From Pseudomonadota bacterium (GTDB lineage Bacteria; Pseudomonadota; Gammaproteobacteria; Steroidobacterales; Woeseiaceae), in assembly GCA_027621915.1 (NCBI GenBank), contig JAQCAD010000001.1, positions 62,001-126,000 on the forward strand: DNA of 64,000 nt, in the 5' to 3' direction. Shown here one piece after another: positions 8,340 to 17,139 of this stretch. The notes below the pieces were generated by a model. It made no database searches. It was given only the letters and a program-made list of their open reading frames with translations, and had not been told where the DNA came from. The number at the start of each line of letters is the position of its first letter. The stretch's first letter is position 1. The translations under genes were made by a program, and so were the position numbers.

Positions 8340-10076
8340 TTGGACATATACACAACAACTATCGCGATTAGCATCGTCATCTACATTGCGATCGGCAACT
8401 ACGCCGGGCGCGGAGTAAAGAAGCTTGATGACTACTACGTAGCAGGACGGCGGGCGCCGACACTGGTCATCGTTGGAACGCTCGTTGCGAGCGTGATGAG
8501 CTCAACGATGTTTCTGGGCGAGGCGGGGTTCGCCTACGCCGGCCAGGCCGGACCCTATGTTTTATTTCCCCAGGCCGCGACCGTTGGCTACGTTTTTGGC
8601 GCCATTTTTTTCGGCCGCTACCTGCGACGAAGCCGCGCGACGACCCTCGCGGCTTTCTTCGGCGCGCGATTCAACAGCGTCCGCGTTCAGATATTGGCAG
8701 GGATAACGATCATCCTGGCACTAGGCGGCTATCTCCTGGCGGTCACACAGGGTGCCGCCATTCTATTGTCGCAGCTGACCGAGCTGGGCTATGTGCAAAG
8801 CCTCATCGTTGCATGGTTGAGCTACACGACGTTCACGATGTATTCCGGCTCGCGCGGCGTCATCCTGACCGACACGCTGATGTTCCTCCTTTTTACCGTT
8901 GCCAGTATCGCTGCAGCTATCTACCTGATCAGCGACCTTGGTGGTATGACAAACATAATCGAAAAACTCGCGACTATCGAAGCGAAAGCAGACCTGATGT
9001 CCTGGCATGGAATCATTGGTCCCGGCACCGAGTGGCCGACGGCGACCGACTTTCTGATCTGGATGCTCGTCATCGATGCCAGCTGGGCTCTCGTATATGT
9101 CGTGAGCCCATGGCAATCGAGCCGGCATTTGATGGCGAAAAACGAACACGTGGTACTTCGTTCGGCCTGTATCGCTTGCCTCGCGGTCGGCCTGTTACAG
9201 GTTATCGTCTATGGAATGGGCGGCGTGATTAATCTCGGTAAACTAGATATCGATCCGCCTGAAAGCGCGACGATCTGGGCTTCGTTGACGATGATGCCCG
9301 GTATTCTCGGCGCGCTGATGTTAGCGGGCATCATGGCCGCCGTGTTGTCATCCGCCTCGACATTCCTCTCGCTTGTAGGCTTCAGCGCGAGTAACGATAT
9401 TGGCATTCACAAAAACGTGGACGAATTGAAAACGCTTCGTTTCAGTCGCCTGATGATGCTTGTGATTGGAACCATTGCGCTCGTCTCAGCACTGATTTTC
9501 CCTCCGAACATTTTCTGGCTGACCACATTTATCGCGACGGTGTTTGCTTCCTCCTGGGGCCCGGTCGGACTGATGAGTATATGGAGCAAGCGCATCACAG
9601 AGGCGGCCGCGTTCTGGGGAATGCTGTCGGGACTTGTATTTAACGTCGTGCCAAAGTTTTTTGAATATAACGGCATGATTGAACTGCCGTCCTATCTCAA
9701 TCCGGTCATTATTGGTGCGATCGCAAGTCTCATCGTCACATTGGCTGTATCGCGCCGCACGATTGTGAGCAAGGAGGAGAGTTCCTATTTATCTAAACTG
9801 CACGAAACGCCAGCGGATGAAATCAACGCCGGCAAAACACGGACAACACTTTGGGCACCAGTGATCTTAGTTGCCAATGGACTGATCATGCCCTTTCTGC
9901 TCATCTCCTATTACGTTCGTCCTTATCAATCAGCGACCGGCACGCTGTCGGCGGATGGATCGCTGGACTGGTTTTCAGGTGAAAGCATTCTCGTGATGAG
10001 CTGGTTCGTCGTGTATGTCACGCTCGGCATATTCGCGTTCAGGATCATTCGAAACGCGTACTCGCCTTTGCGATAA
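8340..10076 (+). CDS. Sodium:solute symporter (SSS family)
   Basis: A multi-pass inner-membrane protein of 578 residues with 13 or more hydrophobic segments. The N-terminal GNYAGRGVKKLDDYYVAGRR loop and the VASVMSSTMFLGEAGFAY segment are typical of SSS transporters. The inferred start is TTG at 8340 with GGGGGA 7-8 bases upstream; no in-frame ATG fits better. The substrate is unknown (carboxylate, amino acid or sugar in other members). A cytoplasmic loop lies near 470-500, and the C-terminus is hydrophobic. The gene is divergent from the aldehyde dehydrogenase with a 172-base shared promoter region. Confidence 0.87.
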   Translation: MDIYTTTIAISIVIYIAIGNYAGRGVKKLDDYYVAGRRAPTLVIVGTLVASVMSSTMFLGEAGFAYAGQAGPYVLFPQAATVGYVFGAIFFGRYLRRSRATTLAAFFGARFNSVRVQILAGITIILALGGYLLAVTQGAAILLSQLTELGYVQSLIVAWLSYTTFTMYSGSRGVILTDTLMFLLFTVASIAAAIYLISDLGGMTNIIEKLATIEAKADLMSWHGIIGPGTEWPTATDFLIWMLVIDASWALVYVVSPWQSSRHLMAKNEHVVLRSACIACLAVGLLQVIVYGMGGVINLGKLDIDPPESATIWASLTMMPGILGALMLAGIMAAVLSSASTFLSLVGFSASNDIGIHKNVDELKTLRFSRLMMLVIGTIALVSALIFPPNIFWLTTFIATVFASSWGPVGLMSIWSKRITEAAAFWGMLSGLVFNVVPKFFEYNGMIELPSYLNPVIIGAIASLIVTLAVSRRTIVSKEESSYLSKLHETPADEINAGKTRTTLWAPVILVANGLIMPFLLISYYVRPYQSATGTLSADGSLDWFSGESILVMSWFVVYVTLGIFAFRIIRNAYSPLR

Positions 10077-10102
10077 TTCGGGAGAAATAGGTTTACGGCG
10101 CT

Positions 10103-10876
10103 CTAGCGAATATCCTCGATTCTCGCCGCAACACTGTCCCAGTTAATATTGTCGAAGAACGCATCAATATAGCGGGCTGTCGCTGCACCAAAATCCATGT
10201 GGTATGAATGTTCGTACATATCCATCACCAGTAACGGCACCGTTGTTGCCGGTGAATGCATGTGGTCTGCCATCCAGTAGTTTTCCAGTGCGTCAAAATG
10301 TCGGTTGTAACCAAGGACTACCCATCCGGAGCCACCGCCAAGGCCGGCCGCAATGCGACGGAACTCGGTTTCCCAGCGATCGAAATCGCCGAAAGCAGAG
10401 CCGAGCAGTTGTCGTGTACCAGATGCGGCCTGACCGTCACCTCCCAGGTTGTCAAAGTACAGTTCATGCAGGATCACTGACCCCGTTCGCATTAGATGTT
10501 CACGCTTCAAATCGTTGTATACGAACGCCGGAACGTCGGCATCGGACAGTGCCGCTGCCAGGCGCTTGTTGGTCTCGTTCAGCGCCCTGACCGAGCCACC
10601 ATAATTATTCGACCAATGCGACTCGATAAGGCGAGCAGAGAGCCCATTCAACTTCGCAGCGTCAAATGACAGTGGTTTCGGCTGATGCGCCTGGTCAAAC
10701 GCTTTTGTTTCAAGGCCGGAAATACCGGCTGATCCTTCTGCCTGCGCCTGCGCGCCAGACGAGGTAGGCAGTAGCCCGGCGGCCATTCCGGCAGCTGCGG
10801 CCCTGATGAGATTCCGCCGGTCCAGTGTGTGCGGTCCCGCCGGGTTATCACCAGGCGCTCGAATTATCGGTTTCAT
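10103..10876 (-). CDS. Tat-exported Fe/Mn superoxide dismutase
   Basis: A 257-residue protein with a twin-arginine leader (DRRNLIRAAAAG, about 19-30, cleavage near GAQA-QA) followed by a complete Fe/Mn SOD domain. The four metal ligands are visible as H87 (ESHW), H137 (VILHELYF), D219 and H223 (MDMYEHSYH). Tat export implies folding with metal in the cytoplasm and action in the periplasm against superoxide. The usual DVWEHAYY signature is changed to DMYEHSYH, so the activity or metal preference could differ. The start has a GGGGATAG ribosome site. It stands alone between the symporter and chrA. Confidence 0.87.
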   Translation of the reverse strand: MKPIIRAPGDNPAGPHTLDRRNLIRAAAAGMAAGLLPTSSGAQAQAEGSAGISGLETKAFDQAHQPKPLSFDAAKLNGLSARLIESHWSNNYGGSVRALNETNKRLAAALSDADVPAFVYNDLKREHLMRTGSVILHELYFDNLGGDGQAASGTRQLLGSAFGDFDRWETEFRRIAAGLGGGSGWVVLGYNRHFDALENYWMADHMHSPATTVPLLVMDMYEHSYHMDFGAATARYIDAFFDNINWDSVAARIEDIR

Positions 10877-10963
10877 AAACTATCCCCAGGCTGTTTTACG
10901 TCATCAGGATTGCGACAGCATTTTGCCGGATACCGGGCTCTCCGATTGCTGGCAACTATATTC

Positions 10964-12313
10964 CTATTTTAAAACCAACAAATACACCGTGCCGAGCAGC
11001 GTACTGACCGCAAGCGTGGTCAGCATACCCACCTTGTAGCGCAACATGGCTGTCAGTGCTGCAACAGTCAGTACCAGCGCTCCTGGCTCAAGGGTTGCAA
11101 ACTCAGGCACCTGCAACGTCGCTCCAAAAGCAGGAACTTCATTCACGGTCCCAAACATTACATGCAGTGCAAACCAGATCGATAGATTCAGAATGACGCC
11201 GACGACCGCTGCGGTGATTGCTGACAGCGCCGCACTCAGCGCCTGGTTTCCACGCAGCGACTCGACATATGGCGCTCCCAGAAAAATCCAGAGGAAACAG
11301 GGTACAAAAGTCACCCAGGTGGCGAGCAGCCCGCCCAGCGTACCCGCGAGCATCGGATCGAGCAGGCCCGGGTTGCGATAGGCACCCAGGAAACCCACGA
11401 ACTGAACCACCATGATCAGAGGACCCGGCGTTGTTTCCGCCAAACCTAATCCATCCAGCATTTCGCCGGGTTCAAGCCAGCCATAGGTGTCTACCGCCTG
11501 TTGCGCCATGTATGCCAGGACCGCATAGGCTCCGCCGAAGGTCACCACGGCCATCTTGCTGAAGAACACACCTTCCTGGACATAGACGTTACCCGCGCCG
11601 AGCCAAATCGCCATTGCAACTATGGGCAATAGCCACAACGCCATACACACTACGGTCACTTTCAGCGCTCGTGATAAGGATGGCCGTGAATGTAACGATG
11701 TCTCGGTTTCGACAATCGTTGTCACCGCACCAGTGGACATCTTCTGCGTTCCGTGCGGCTGACTCGGCGGTAACATTTGCGGTGTGATTTTATAAACGAT
11801 AAAACCGATCAATCCTGCCGCAATGACGATAAGCGGAAAGCTAACGTCAAACAAAAAAATTCCAACAAATGAACACGCTGCAATGACGTACATCAGGGAG
11901 TTTTTCAGTGCCCGCTTGCCGATTCTGAGAATAGCCTCTACGACGACTGCCAGGACAGCGGCCTTGATGCCAAAAAATACCGCCTGCGTAATCGTAAACT
12001 GCCCAAATGCAGCGTAGAGGATACTCAATACCAACATGACCGCGGCGCCGGGCAACACGAACAGGATTCCCGCTGCAAGCCCGCCTTTGACCCGGTGCAG
12101 CAGCCATCCGATATAGATCGCCAGTTGCTGCGCTTCCGGCCCAGGGAGCAACATGCAGTAATTCAGTGCGTGAAGAAAACGATCTTCATCAACCCACTTT
12201 TTCTCTTCGACGAGGATCTTGTGCATCAACGCGATCTGGCCGGCGGGACCGCCGAAACTAAGCAGGCCAATTTTTGTCCAGACGCGAAACGCATCGGCAA
12301 ATGTCACCGGCAT
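10964..12313 (-). CDS. chrA: Chromate efflux transporter ChrA
   Basis: A full-length two-domain CHR family transporter of 449 residues. The N-terminal half shows the family motif FGGPAGQIALM and the LPGPEAQQLAIYIG segment. The second half repeats the fold (FGGAYAVLAYM, GLAETTPGPLIMVVQFVGF). Ten or more transmembrane segments are seen, with a hydrophilic loop near 185-215 between the halves. The family exports chromate. No chrB regulator lies beside it, so control is not apparent. No strong ribosome site precedes the ATG. Confidence 0.92.
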   Translation of the reverse strand: MPVTFADAFRVWTKIGLLSFGGPAGQIALMHKILVEEKKWVDEDRFLHALNYCMLLPGPEAQQLAIYIGWLLHRVKGGLAAGILFVLPGAAVMLVLSILYAAFGQFTITQAVFFGIKAAVLAVVVEAILRIGKRALKNSLMYVIAACSFVGIFLFDVSFPLIVIAAGLIGFIVYKITPQMLPPSQPHGTQKMSTGAVTTIVETETSLHSRPSLSRALKVTVVCMALWLLPIVAMAIWLGAGNVYVQEGVFFSKMAVVTFGGAYAVLAYMAQQAVDTYGWLEPGEMLDGLGLAETTPGPLIMVVQFVGFLGAYRNPGLLDPMLAGTLGGLLATWVTFVPCFLWIFLGAPYVESLRGNQALSAALSAITAAVVGVILNLSIWFALHVMFGTVNEVPAFGATLQVPEFATLEPGALVLTVAALTAMLRYKVGMLTTLAVSTLLGTVYLLVLK

Positions 12314-12431
12314 GGCGACTTAATCCGTCGTCGTGAATATCTTCGCGTCATCGTCAAGCCATGGCCATCATCGCGGCGTCGATACCGATAACGCGTCCGG
12401 TGCTTTTCGATAATTAGCAATCTGCCTCTGG

Positions 12432-13835
12432 CTACTCGACTGCCATCAATGCGGTTCCAACCCGTTTGGGCACCTGCCCCACAGAAATCGTGGCGACTTT
12501 CTGCATGGTTGCGACGTCGATAGCATGCGTTTCATTATCGCCCGCCGCTCCGATGTACACGAACCTGCCATCGGGCGTGAACGTTACCCATTCAGGATGC
12601 TGACCGACGAACACGCGGCCGATTTCCCTAAGAGCAGGCAGAGAATACACATAGGCATGACTGTAGACTTTGCTGGTTGACCATAAAGTCTTGCCATCCG
12701 GTGAAACGCCAATTCCGTGTGCCGGTGCGCCCTGCAATCCGTCTGTATGCGCCTGTTCTCCAGGCACGGGCGGATGCTCCACGCGAGCAATTTCCTGACG
12801 CTTGTTGAAATCGACAACGGCGAAACCGTGAAATTCGGAAAGCTGTACGTAAATATTCCTGGTTGAGCCGTCAGGATGGGAATCAAAAGTCATCGGCCTG
12901 ATCCCGGCACTCATTTTCAATTTCCACACCAACTCATCTGTCGTTGTGTCAATGACGTTTATCGTGCTCGTCTGAATTGAACCGGCAACTGCATATTTTC
13001 CGTCCGGCGTGACATAAACATTATGAATCGCGCCATCCACCGGTACAGTTTTGACGTTCGTCAGCGCCCTGGTATCAATGACGTCCACTGAGCCTGGCAT
13101 TTCCATAATACCGACATAGACTTTTCGTCCATCTTTGCTTACCGAAACGTTATTTGGCCGTCCACTCAGTGGTATCCGCCGCTTCACCCTCAGGGTTCGG
13201 GAATCTATTACATCAAGACTGTGGAGAGATTCATTGGACAGGTACAACTGCGTACCATCCGGGGCCGAAGCGATGCCATGCGGAATTTCGACATCGTCAA
13301 TAACCCCAACCACTTCGTTTGTTGCCGGATCGATGACATAGGAGTCGTCGCCAGCGGCGTTAGTCTGAATAATTCGCACGACCAGTTCCGATGGCTTCCT
13401 GCGACTGGTGGCGCCGGAAACCCAGTCGGCAATGATGCGCCACTCCGGATCATCTTTGCTGGCAAAATGCTTGCCACCACCGTGAAAGGGATCACCCCCT
13501 GCGTCTTTTGCCAGCGGATGCGTCAGCAGTCGACTCCGGAGCGGTCCCGTTCCGGGCACTACGAATGCGCGCGCCGAGGCGTAGTTGAGACGAGTCTGGG
13601 TATCGGTCCAGAACAAGGCCCCGTCATCCAACGGTTGCAAAAGAAACCCACTGCTGCGCGTATGACACTGAATGCAGCGAACATTATTGTTGCGCTTGGC
13701 CAGGAATATCGGCTGCACTTCGTTTTTGAAGTAGTCGAAATCCAGATCCCGGGGTGTCTGTTGGGCGCTCGCTGTCGGAGTCAATATCAGCACAACACAA
13801 AACGCGATCAGAGCTCTTGCGGCAATATATTCCAC
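12432..13835 (-). CDS. Exported haem-c/beta-propeller protein (YncE-like)
   Basis: A 467-residue exported protein. After a signal peptide (cleavage near ASA-QQ), a single c-type haem site CIQCH (about 54-58) lies in a short cytochrome-like domain. A seven-bladed propeller follows with repeats such as YLSNESLHSLDVID, KVYVGIMEMPGSVDVID and FVYIGAAGDNETHAID. This is the YVTN/cytochrome-d1-type fold. The start is GTG at 13835 with AAGGGG upstream; the longer frame to 13907 has no signal sequence at its end. A periplasmic electron-transfer or sensing role is inferred; the substrate is unknown. Confidence 0.8.
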   Translation of the reverse strand: MEYIAARALIAFCVVLILTPTASAQQTPRDLDFDYFKNEVQPIFLAKRNNNVRCIQCHTRSSGFLLQPLDDGALFWTDTQTRLNYASARAFVVPGTGPLRSRLLTHPLAKDAGGDPFHGGGKHFASKDDPEWRIIADWVSGATSRRKPSELVVRIIQTNAAGDDSYVIDPATNEVVGVIDDVEIPHGIASAPDGTQLYLSNESLHSLDVIDSRTLRVKRRIPLSGRPNNVSVSKDGRKVYVGIMEMPGSVDVIDTRALTNVKTVPVDGAIHNVYVTPDGKYAVAGSIQTSTINVIDTTTDELVWKLKMSAGIRPMTFDSHPDGSTRNIYVQLSEFHGFAVVDFNKRQEIARVEHPPVPGEQAHTDGLQGAPAHGIGVSPDGKTLWSTSKVYSHAYVYSLPALREIGRVFVGQHPEWVTFTPDGRFVYIGAAGDNETHAIDVATMQKVATISVGQVPKRVGTALMAVE

Positions 13836-13992
13836 GGGTGACCCCTTCTGGTGCGATGTCGTGACCTGATTATAGTAGACGTTTACCATGCCGCCGACAC
13901 CCATCATCGGACCACCCGCCTGGAGAAATGAACTAGACTCGCAGCAAGTGACTGGAATTAGCGGTAATAAAATGCAGGCACTGCGGTCTGTT

Positions 13993-13998
13993 TATAAT
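13993..13998 (+). promoter_or_regulatory. Candidate -10 element TATAAT
   Basis: A perfect TATAAT lies 29 bases upstream of the ATG of the TlpA-like gene in an otherwise empty divergent gap. No good -35 hexamer sits at the standard distance, so this is a weak call. Confidence 0.4.
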
Positions 13999-14027
13999 GA
14001 CAATCGGATTTTCTGGGGAAAACCATA

Positions 14028-14534
14028 ATGCTTAAACCTATCGCGCTGTTCATTGCACTCATCGGTCTCGCCGGACCCGTCATGGCGGTCGAGGTCGGCG
14101 AGGTCGCGCCAGCCTTTACCGGGATGGACGAATTTGGCAATGAAGTAAACTTCCCTGCCGTAATCGATGGCAAACCGACAATTTTACTTTTCTGGGCAAC
14201 CTGGTGCCCGTATTGCAAAGCATTCATGCCTTATCTCGAGCAGATAAAGAAAGACTATGGTGATGACATCAATGTCCTGATGATCAATCACAAGGAACGC
14301 GGTGCGGGAGATCCCGCTGCCTATATCAAGGCGCTGGATTTCAAAGTGATCGCGGTGCTGGATGGCGATTCGATCGGCGATGCTTATGTCGTTAATTTCA
14401 TTCCGGGCCTTATGATCGCCGGCGCGGACGGTCGTATGGCATGGAAGCGCCAATCGACCGATTTGCCCGCAGGACAGGCGGTTGGCGAATTCTGGAATAT
14501 GGTCGTGAGGGAACAGCTCGACAAAATGCTCTGA
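14028..14534 (+). CDS. TlpA/ResA-like periplasmic thioredoxin
   Basis: A 168-residue thiol-disulfide oxidoreductase with a cleavable signal peptide (about 1-20, VMA-VE). The active site is WATWCPYC (C60, C63), and the cis-proline is probably P126 in NFIPG. The VAPAFTGMDEFGNEV segment is typical of AhpC/TSA-TlpA redoxins. It probably keeps periplasmic cysteines or haem-c sites reduced; the adjacent divergent haem-c protein could be a client, which is inference. The ribosome site is GGGGA, 8 bases before the ATG. Confidence 0.85.
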   Translation: MLKPIALFIALIGLAGPVMAVEVGEVAPAFTGMDEFGNEVNFPAVIDGKPTILLFWATWCPYCKAFMPYLEQIKKDYGDDINVLMINHKERGAGDPAAYIKALDFKVIAVLDGDSIGDAYVVNFIPGLMIAGADGRMAWKRQSTDLPAGQAVGEFWNMVVREQLDKML

Positions 14535-14648
14535 CTGACCTCGTCGTGGATCGTTGGGTGAAGTAGAATCGGGTTTGAAGCATACCTGGTGTCGCTAACG
14601 CGATATGATGTTTTCTCTTTGGACACCGTCAGGGGCGTCAGCATTGTT

Positions 14649-16133
14649 ATGTTTACAAAAGCCACATCTCTGATGCTGCTTGGTATGAGCATTCTTATAG
14701 CGAGTGCCAATATTGTTTTGGCTCAGGATGCCCCGCTTTTTACTCTGGATTTTCCACCGGAAGAGTTCGCCGCCCGACGGGCAAAAGTGTACGACGCCAT
14801 AGGGCCGAACGCCGTAGCTGTACTTCAGGGCGAAGCAACCGTTCGTGGATTTGTTTGATTCAGACAGTCCAACGAGTTTTATTACCTGTCCGGCATCGAA
14901 GTGCCACACGCGTATCTCGTGTTGAACGGTGCGGATCGACAGGCCACGGTATATCGTGAGCATCGCAGAGAAGTCCGGGAAGCGAACGAGGGCAAGGTAC
15001 TGTCTGCGGAAGATGCCGATCTCGTTCGCAGCCTGTCGGGACTCGATCGTGTCGCGCCGGTGGAAGACCTGGCGGCAGACCTGGGCGGCATGCTACGCAA
15101 GAATGCTGGCAGTCATATCTATACCCTGTTCCAGCCAGCAGAGGGGTTTGCTGAAAGTCGCGATCTGGGCGTTCGGCGGGTGACGGATCGCCTCTCGGAT
15201 CCGTGGGATGGGCGTCCTTCGCGCGAAGCACAGTTTATCGGACTCCTTCAGGACCGGTTTCCAGGATTTAAACTAAGCGACTTGAACCCGATTCTGGACG
15301 AACTACGCATGATCAAGAGTCCGCTTGAGATGAAAATCATTCGTCAGGCGACACGCCTTTCCAGTTTGGCCATTTTGGAAGCGATGCGTTCGGTGGAACC
15401 GGGTGTCGTTGAACGGGAACTGGACGCATTAGCGAAATTTGTTCATTACCGGCATGGCGCACAAGGCGACGCATACTATTCGTTGATTGCGAGTGGACCA
15501 AACGCTCCTTATCCACACTATCACCAGGGTTCGCGGACGATGCGCGATGGTGAATTACTGCTGATGGACTATGCGCCAGATGTCGGATACTACATGTCCG
15601 ATGTAACCCGCATGATGCCGGTCAATGGTCGTTTTTCGGCCGTCCAACGTGAGCTCTACGGATTTTATCTTCGCGCCTACCGGGCCATCCTGGACCATAT
15701 TCGACCCGGCGTGACGGCCAACGAAATTAAGAAAGAGGCTGTCGTGTCAATGCGGGAAACGCTTAAGAACTGGACGTTTACACAAGAGAACCACCGCGCG
15801 GCTGCCGCAAGTTTTGTAGACTCGTACGAAACCTCCAGCAATAGTCCCGGCAGTGGTCGATTGGGTCATGGAGTTGGCATGGCCACTCATGATGTAGGCC
15901 TGTTTGAAGGTCCGTTGCGCGAAGGCATGGTATTTACGATAGAGCCGGCTCTTCGGGTTCCGGAAGAAGCGATTTACATTCGCATGGAGGATCTTATTAT
16001 CATCCACAAAGACCATGCTGAAATCGTTTCTGACTTTTTGCCAATGGAAATTGAAGATATTGAAACATTGATGCTAGAGGAGGGGATTCTGCAACGCTAC
16101 CCAAACTTGCTGGAGCACAGCGAGTTGTTCTAG
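14649..16133 (+). pseudogene. M24 family peptidase interrupted by an in-frame TGA
   Basis: A second secreted M24 peptidase, paralogous to the one at 2018-3433. A signal peptide starts at ATG 14649, and the frame runs to a TGA at 14856-14858 in the context GFV-stop-FRQSN. The paralogue has GFVVFRQSN there. The same frame then continues open for 425 codons to 16133, retaining ligands in LLMDYAPD, MSDVTRMMP, RLGHGVG, FTIEP and RMED. No frameshift is needed. It may be a very young nonsense mutation, a read-through gene, a sequencing error, or two genes with a GTG restart at 14901, which would lack the signal peptide. Confidence 0.8.
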
Positions 16134-16148
16134 CCGTAGTCATTTCGA

Positions 16149-16790
16149 TCAGAATTCTATCGATCGGCGCGCCATGTGCAGCATGCACGAGCGGCGTGGC
16201 TTCGCCGCCTGTCGTCGCGCTTTTCGGACTGAGCTAATCTGTGACCCTATGAGTAGGGGCAGATATGACAGCCAGCCTTCTGAGATCCGTTTCCAGATCG
16301 CCCGCCACAGTGAATTCCCTGGCTTGTCGTCCCGAAATCGGGCGTAACGCCGACACACCGGATACAGCAAGCTGACAACCAGCATCCACCCGCCGTAGGT
16401 AACCCAGTAACTTGCACCGGCACGAAAAAACAGACCGAGGAGCGAAAGCAACCAAAGGTGTGCAAGATAGAAAACCAGGGGCGTTCGGCCGAAAACCTTG
16501 AGAACATCGATAACTCTCCCAGTCGATCCTGCCCATTCGCGAAGTAAATACAACAAGATATTGAACGACTCCTGCACTTCATCAATCTTCGGGATCATGT
16601 AATGTGACACGACGATTACGACTGCGCTGACGACAAGTACAGTGGCGGTCTTTAGCCGGAGACAGAACGCCCAGAACAGCATCGATATTGATAGCGAATC
16701 AAGAACACCGAATGCAGTCAGTGGGTCAGCGCCGCCACCCGGCATGACGCCTGGTGAATACGTATCAATCGGAACCTGAGCAGTGAGCAT
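16149..16790 (-). pseudogene. Truncated DUF1624-type membrane acyltransferase
   Basis: The 213-residue frame matches the C-terminal half of heparan-alpha-glucosaminide N-acetyltransferase-like proteins: FGRTPLVFYLAHLWLLSLLGLFF, a SLLYPVCRRYARF helix and the usual C-terminal WLSYL. Full proteins begin with a conserved LDALRG-type helix and several more membrane spans; these are absent. After WLSYL, where family members normally stop, another 35 or so basic residues follow, so the natural stop also seems lost. The frame begins exactly where an ECF-sigma remnant starts on the other strand, which suggests a rearrangement breakpoint. It could still make a membrane protein. Confidence 0.55.
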
Positions 16791-16995
16791 GGCTAGTACC
16801 CAACCTGCGAGTTATGGACTATTAATGACAACTGGCATCGAGTACGACGGTCTTGTCGTGCGTGCGCAGGCGGGTGATACCGAGGCTTTCTGCAAACTGA
16901 TCGACCCGGTGAAGTCCTGAGTCAGAAAAATGGCCGGTCAGCCGGAGGACGGTGACGACATGCGCCAACAAGCCAAAGATTTCAAACAGTTATAG
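16789..16995 (+). pseudogene. Remnant of an ECF sigma factor N-terminus
   Basis: The frame from ATG 16789 reads LVVRAQAGDTEAFCKLID, like the start of ECF sigma factors (VRRAQAGDREAFEELY). It meets TGA at 16918-16920 and then continues in the same frame as VRKMAGQPEDGDDMRQQA, which aligns with the region-2 pattern LTGxPEDAEDLVQEAF. It ends at TAG 16993-16995. No region 4 helix-turn-helix follows. I read this as a decayed sigma gene lying just upstream of the ATPase regulator, although the resemblance rests on short motifs. Confidence 0.5.
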
Positions 16996-17139
16996 AAATA
17001 GTTCCCGATACGATTCGCTGCAACATCGGTCGAACGATTGAGCACCTGACGGTTGCTTGAGAACAAGCCTGACGCGGCGGAAGCGCGATATACTTCGTCG
17101 TCCCCTGCGTGGATGCCGAAGGGCAGCACCAACCCGCAC

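Noticed and set aside
14856-14858. Selenocysteine reading of the TGA
   Set aside because: The paralogue has Val there, the site is not catalytic, and no clear SECIS hairpin was seen directly downstream.
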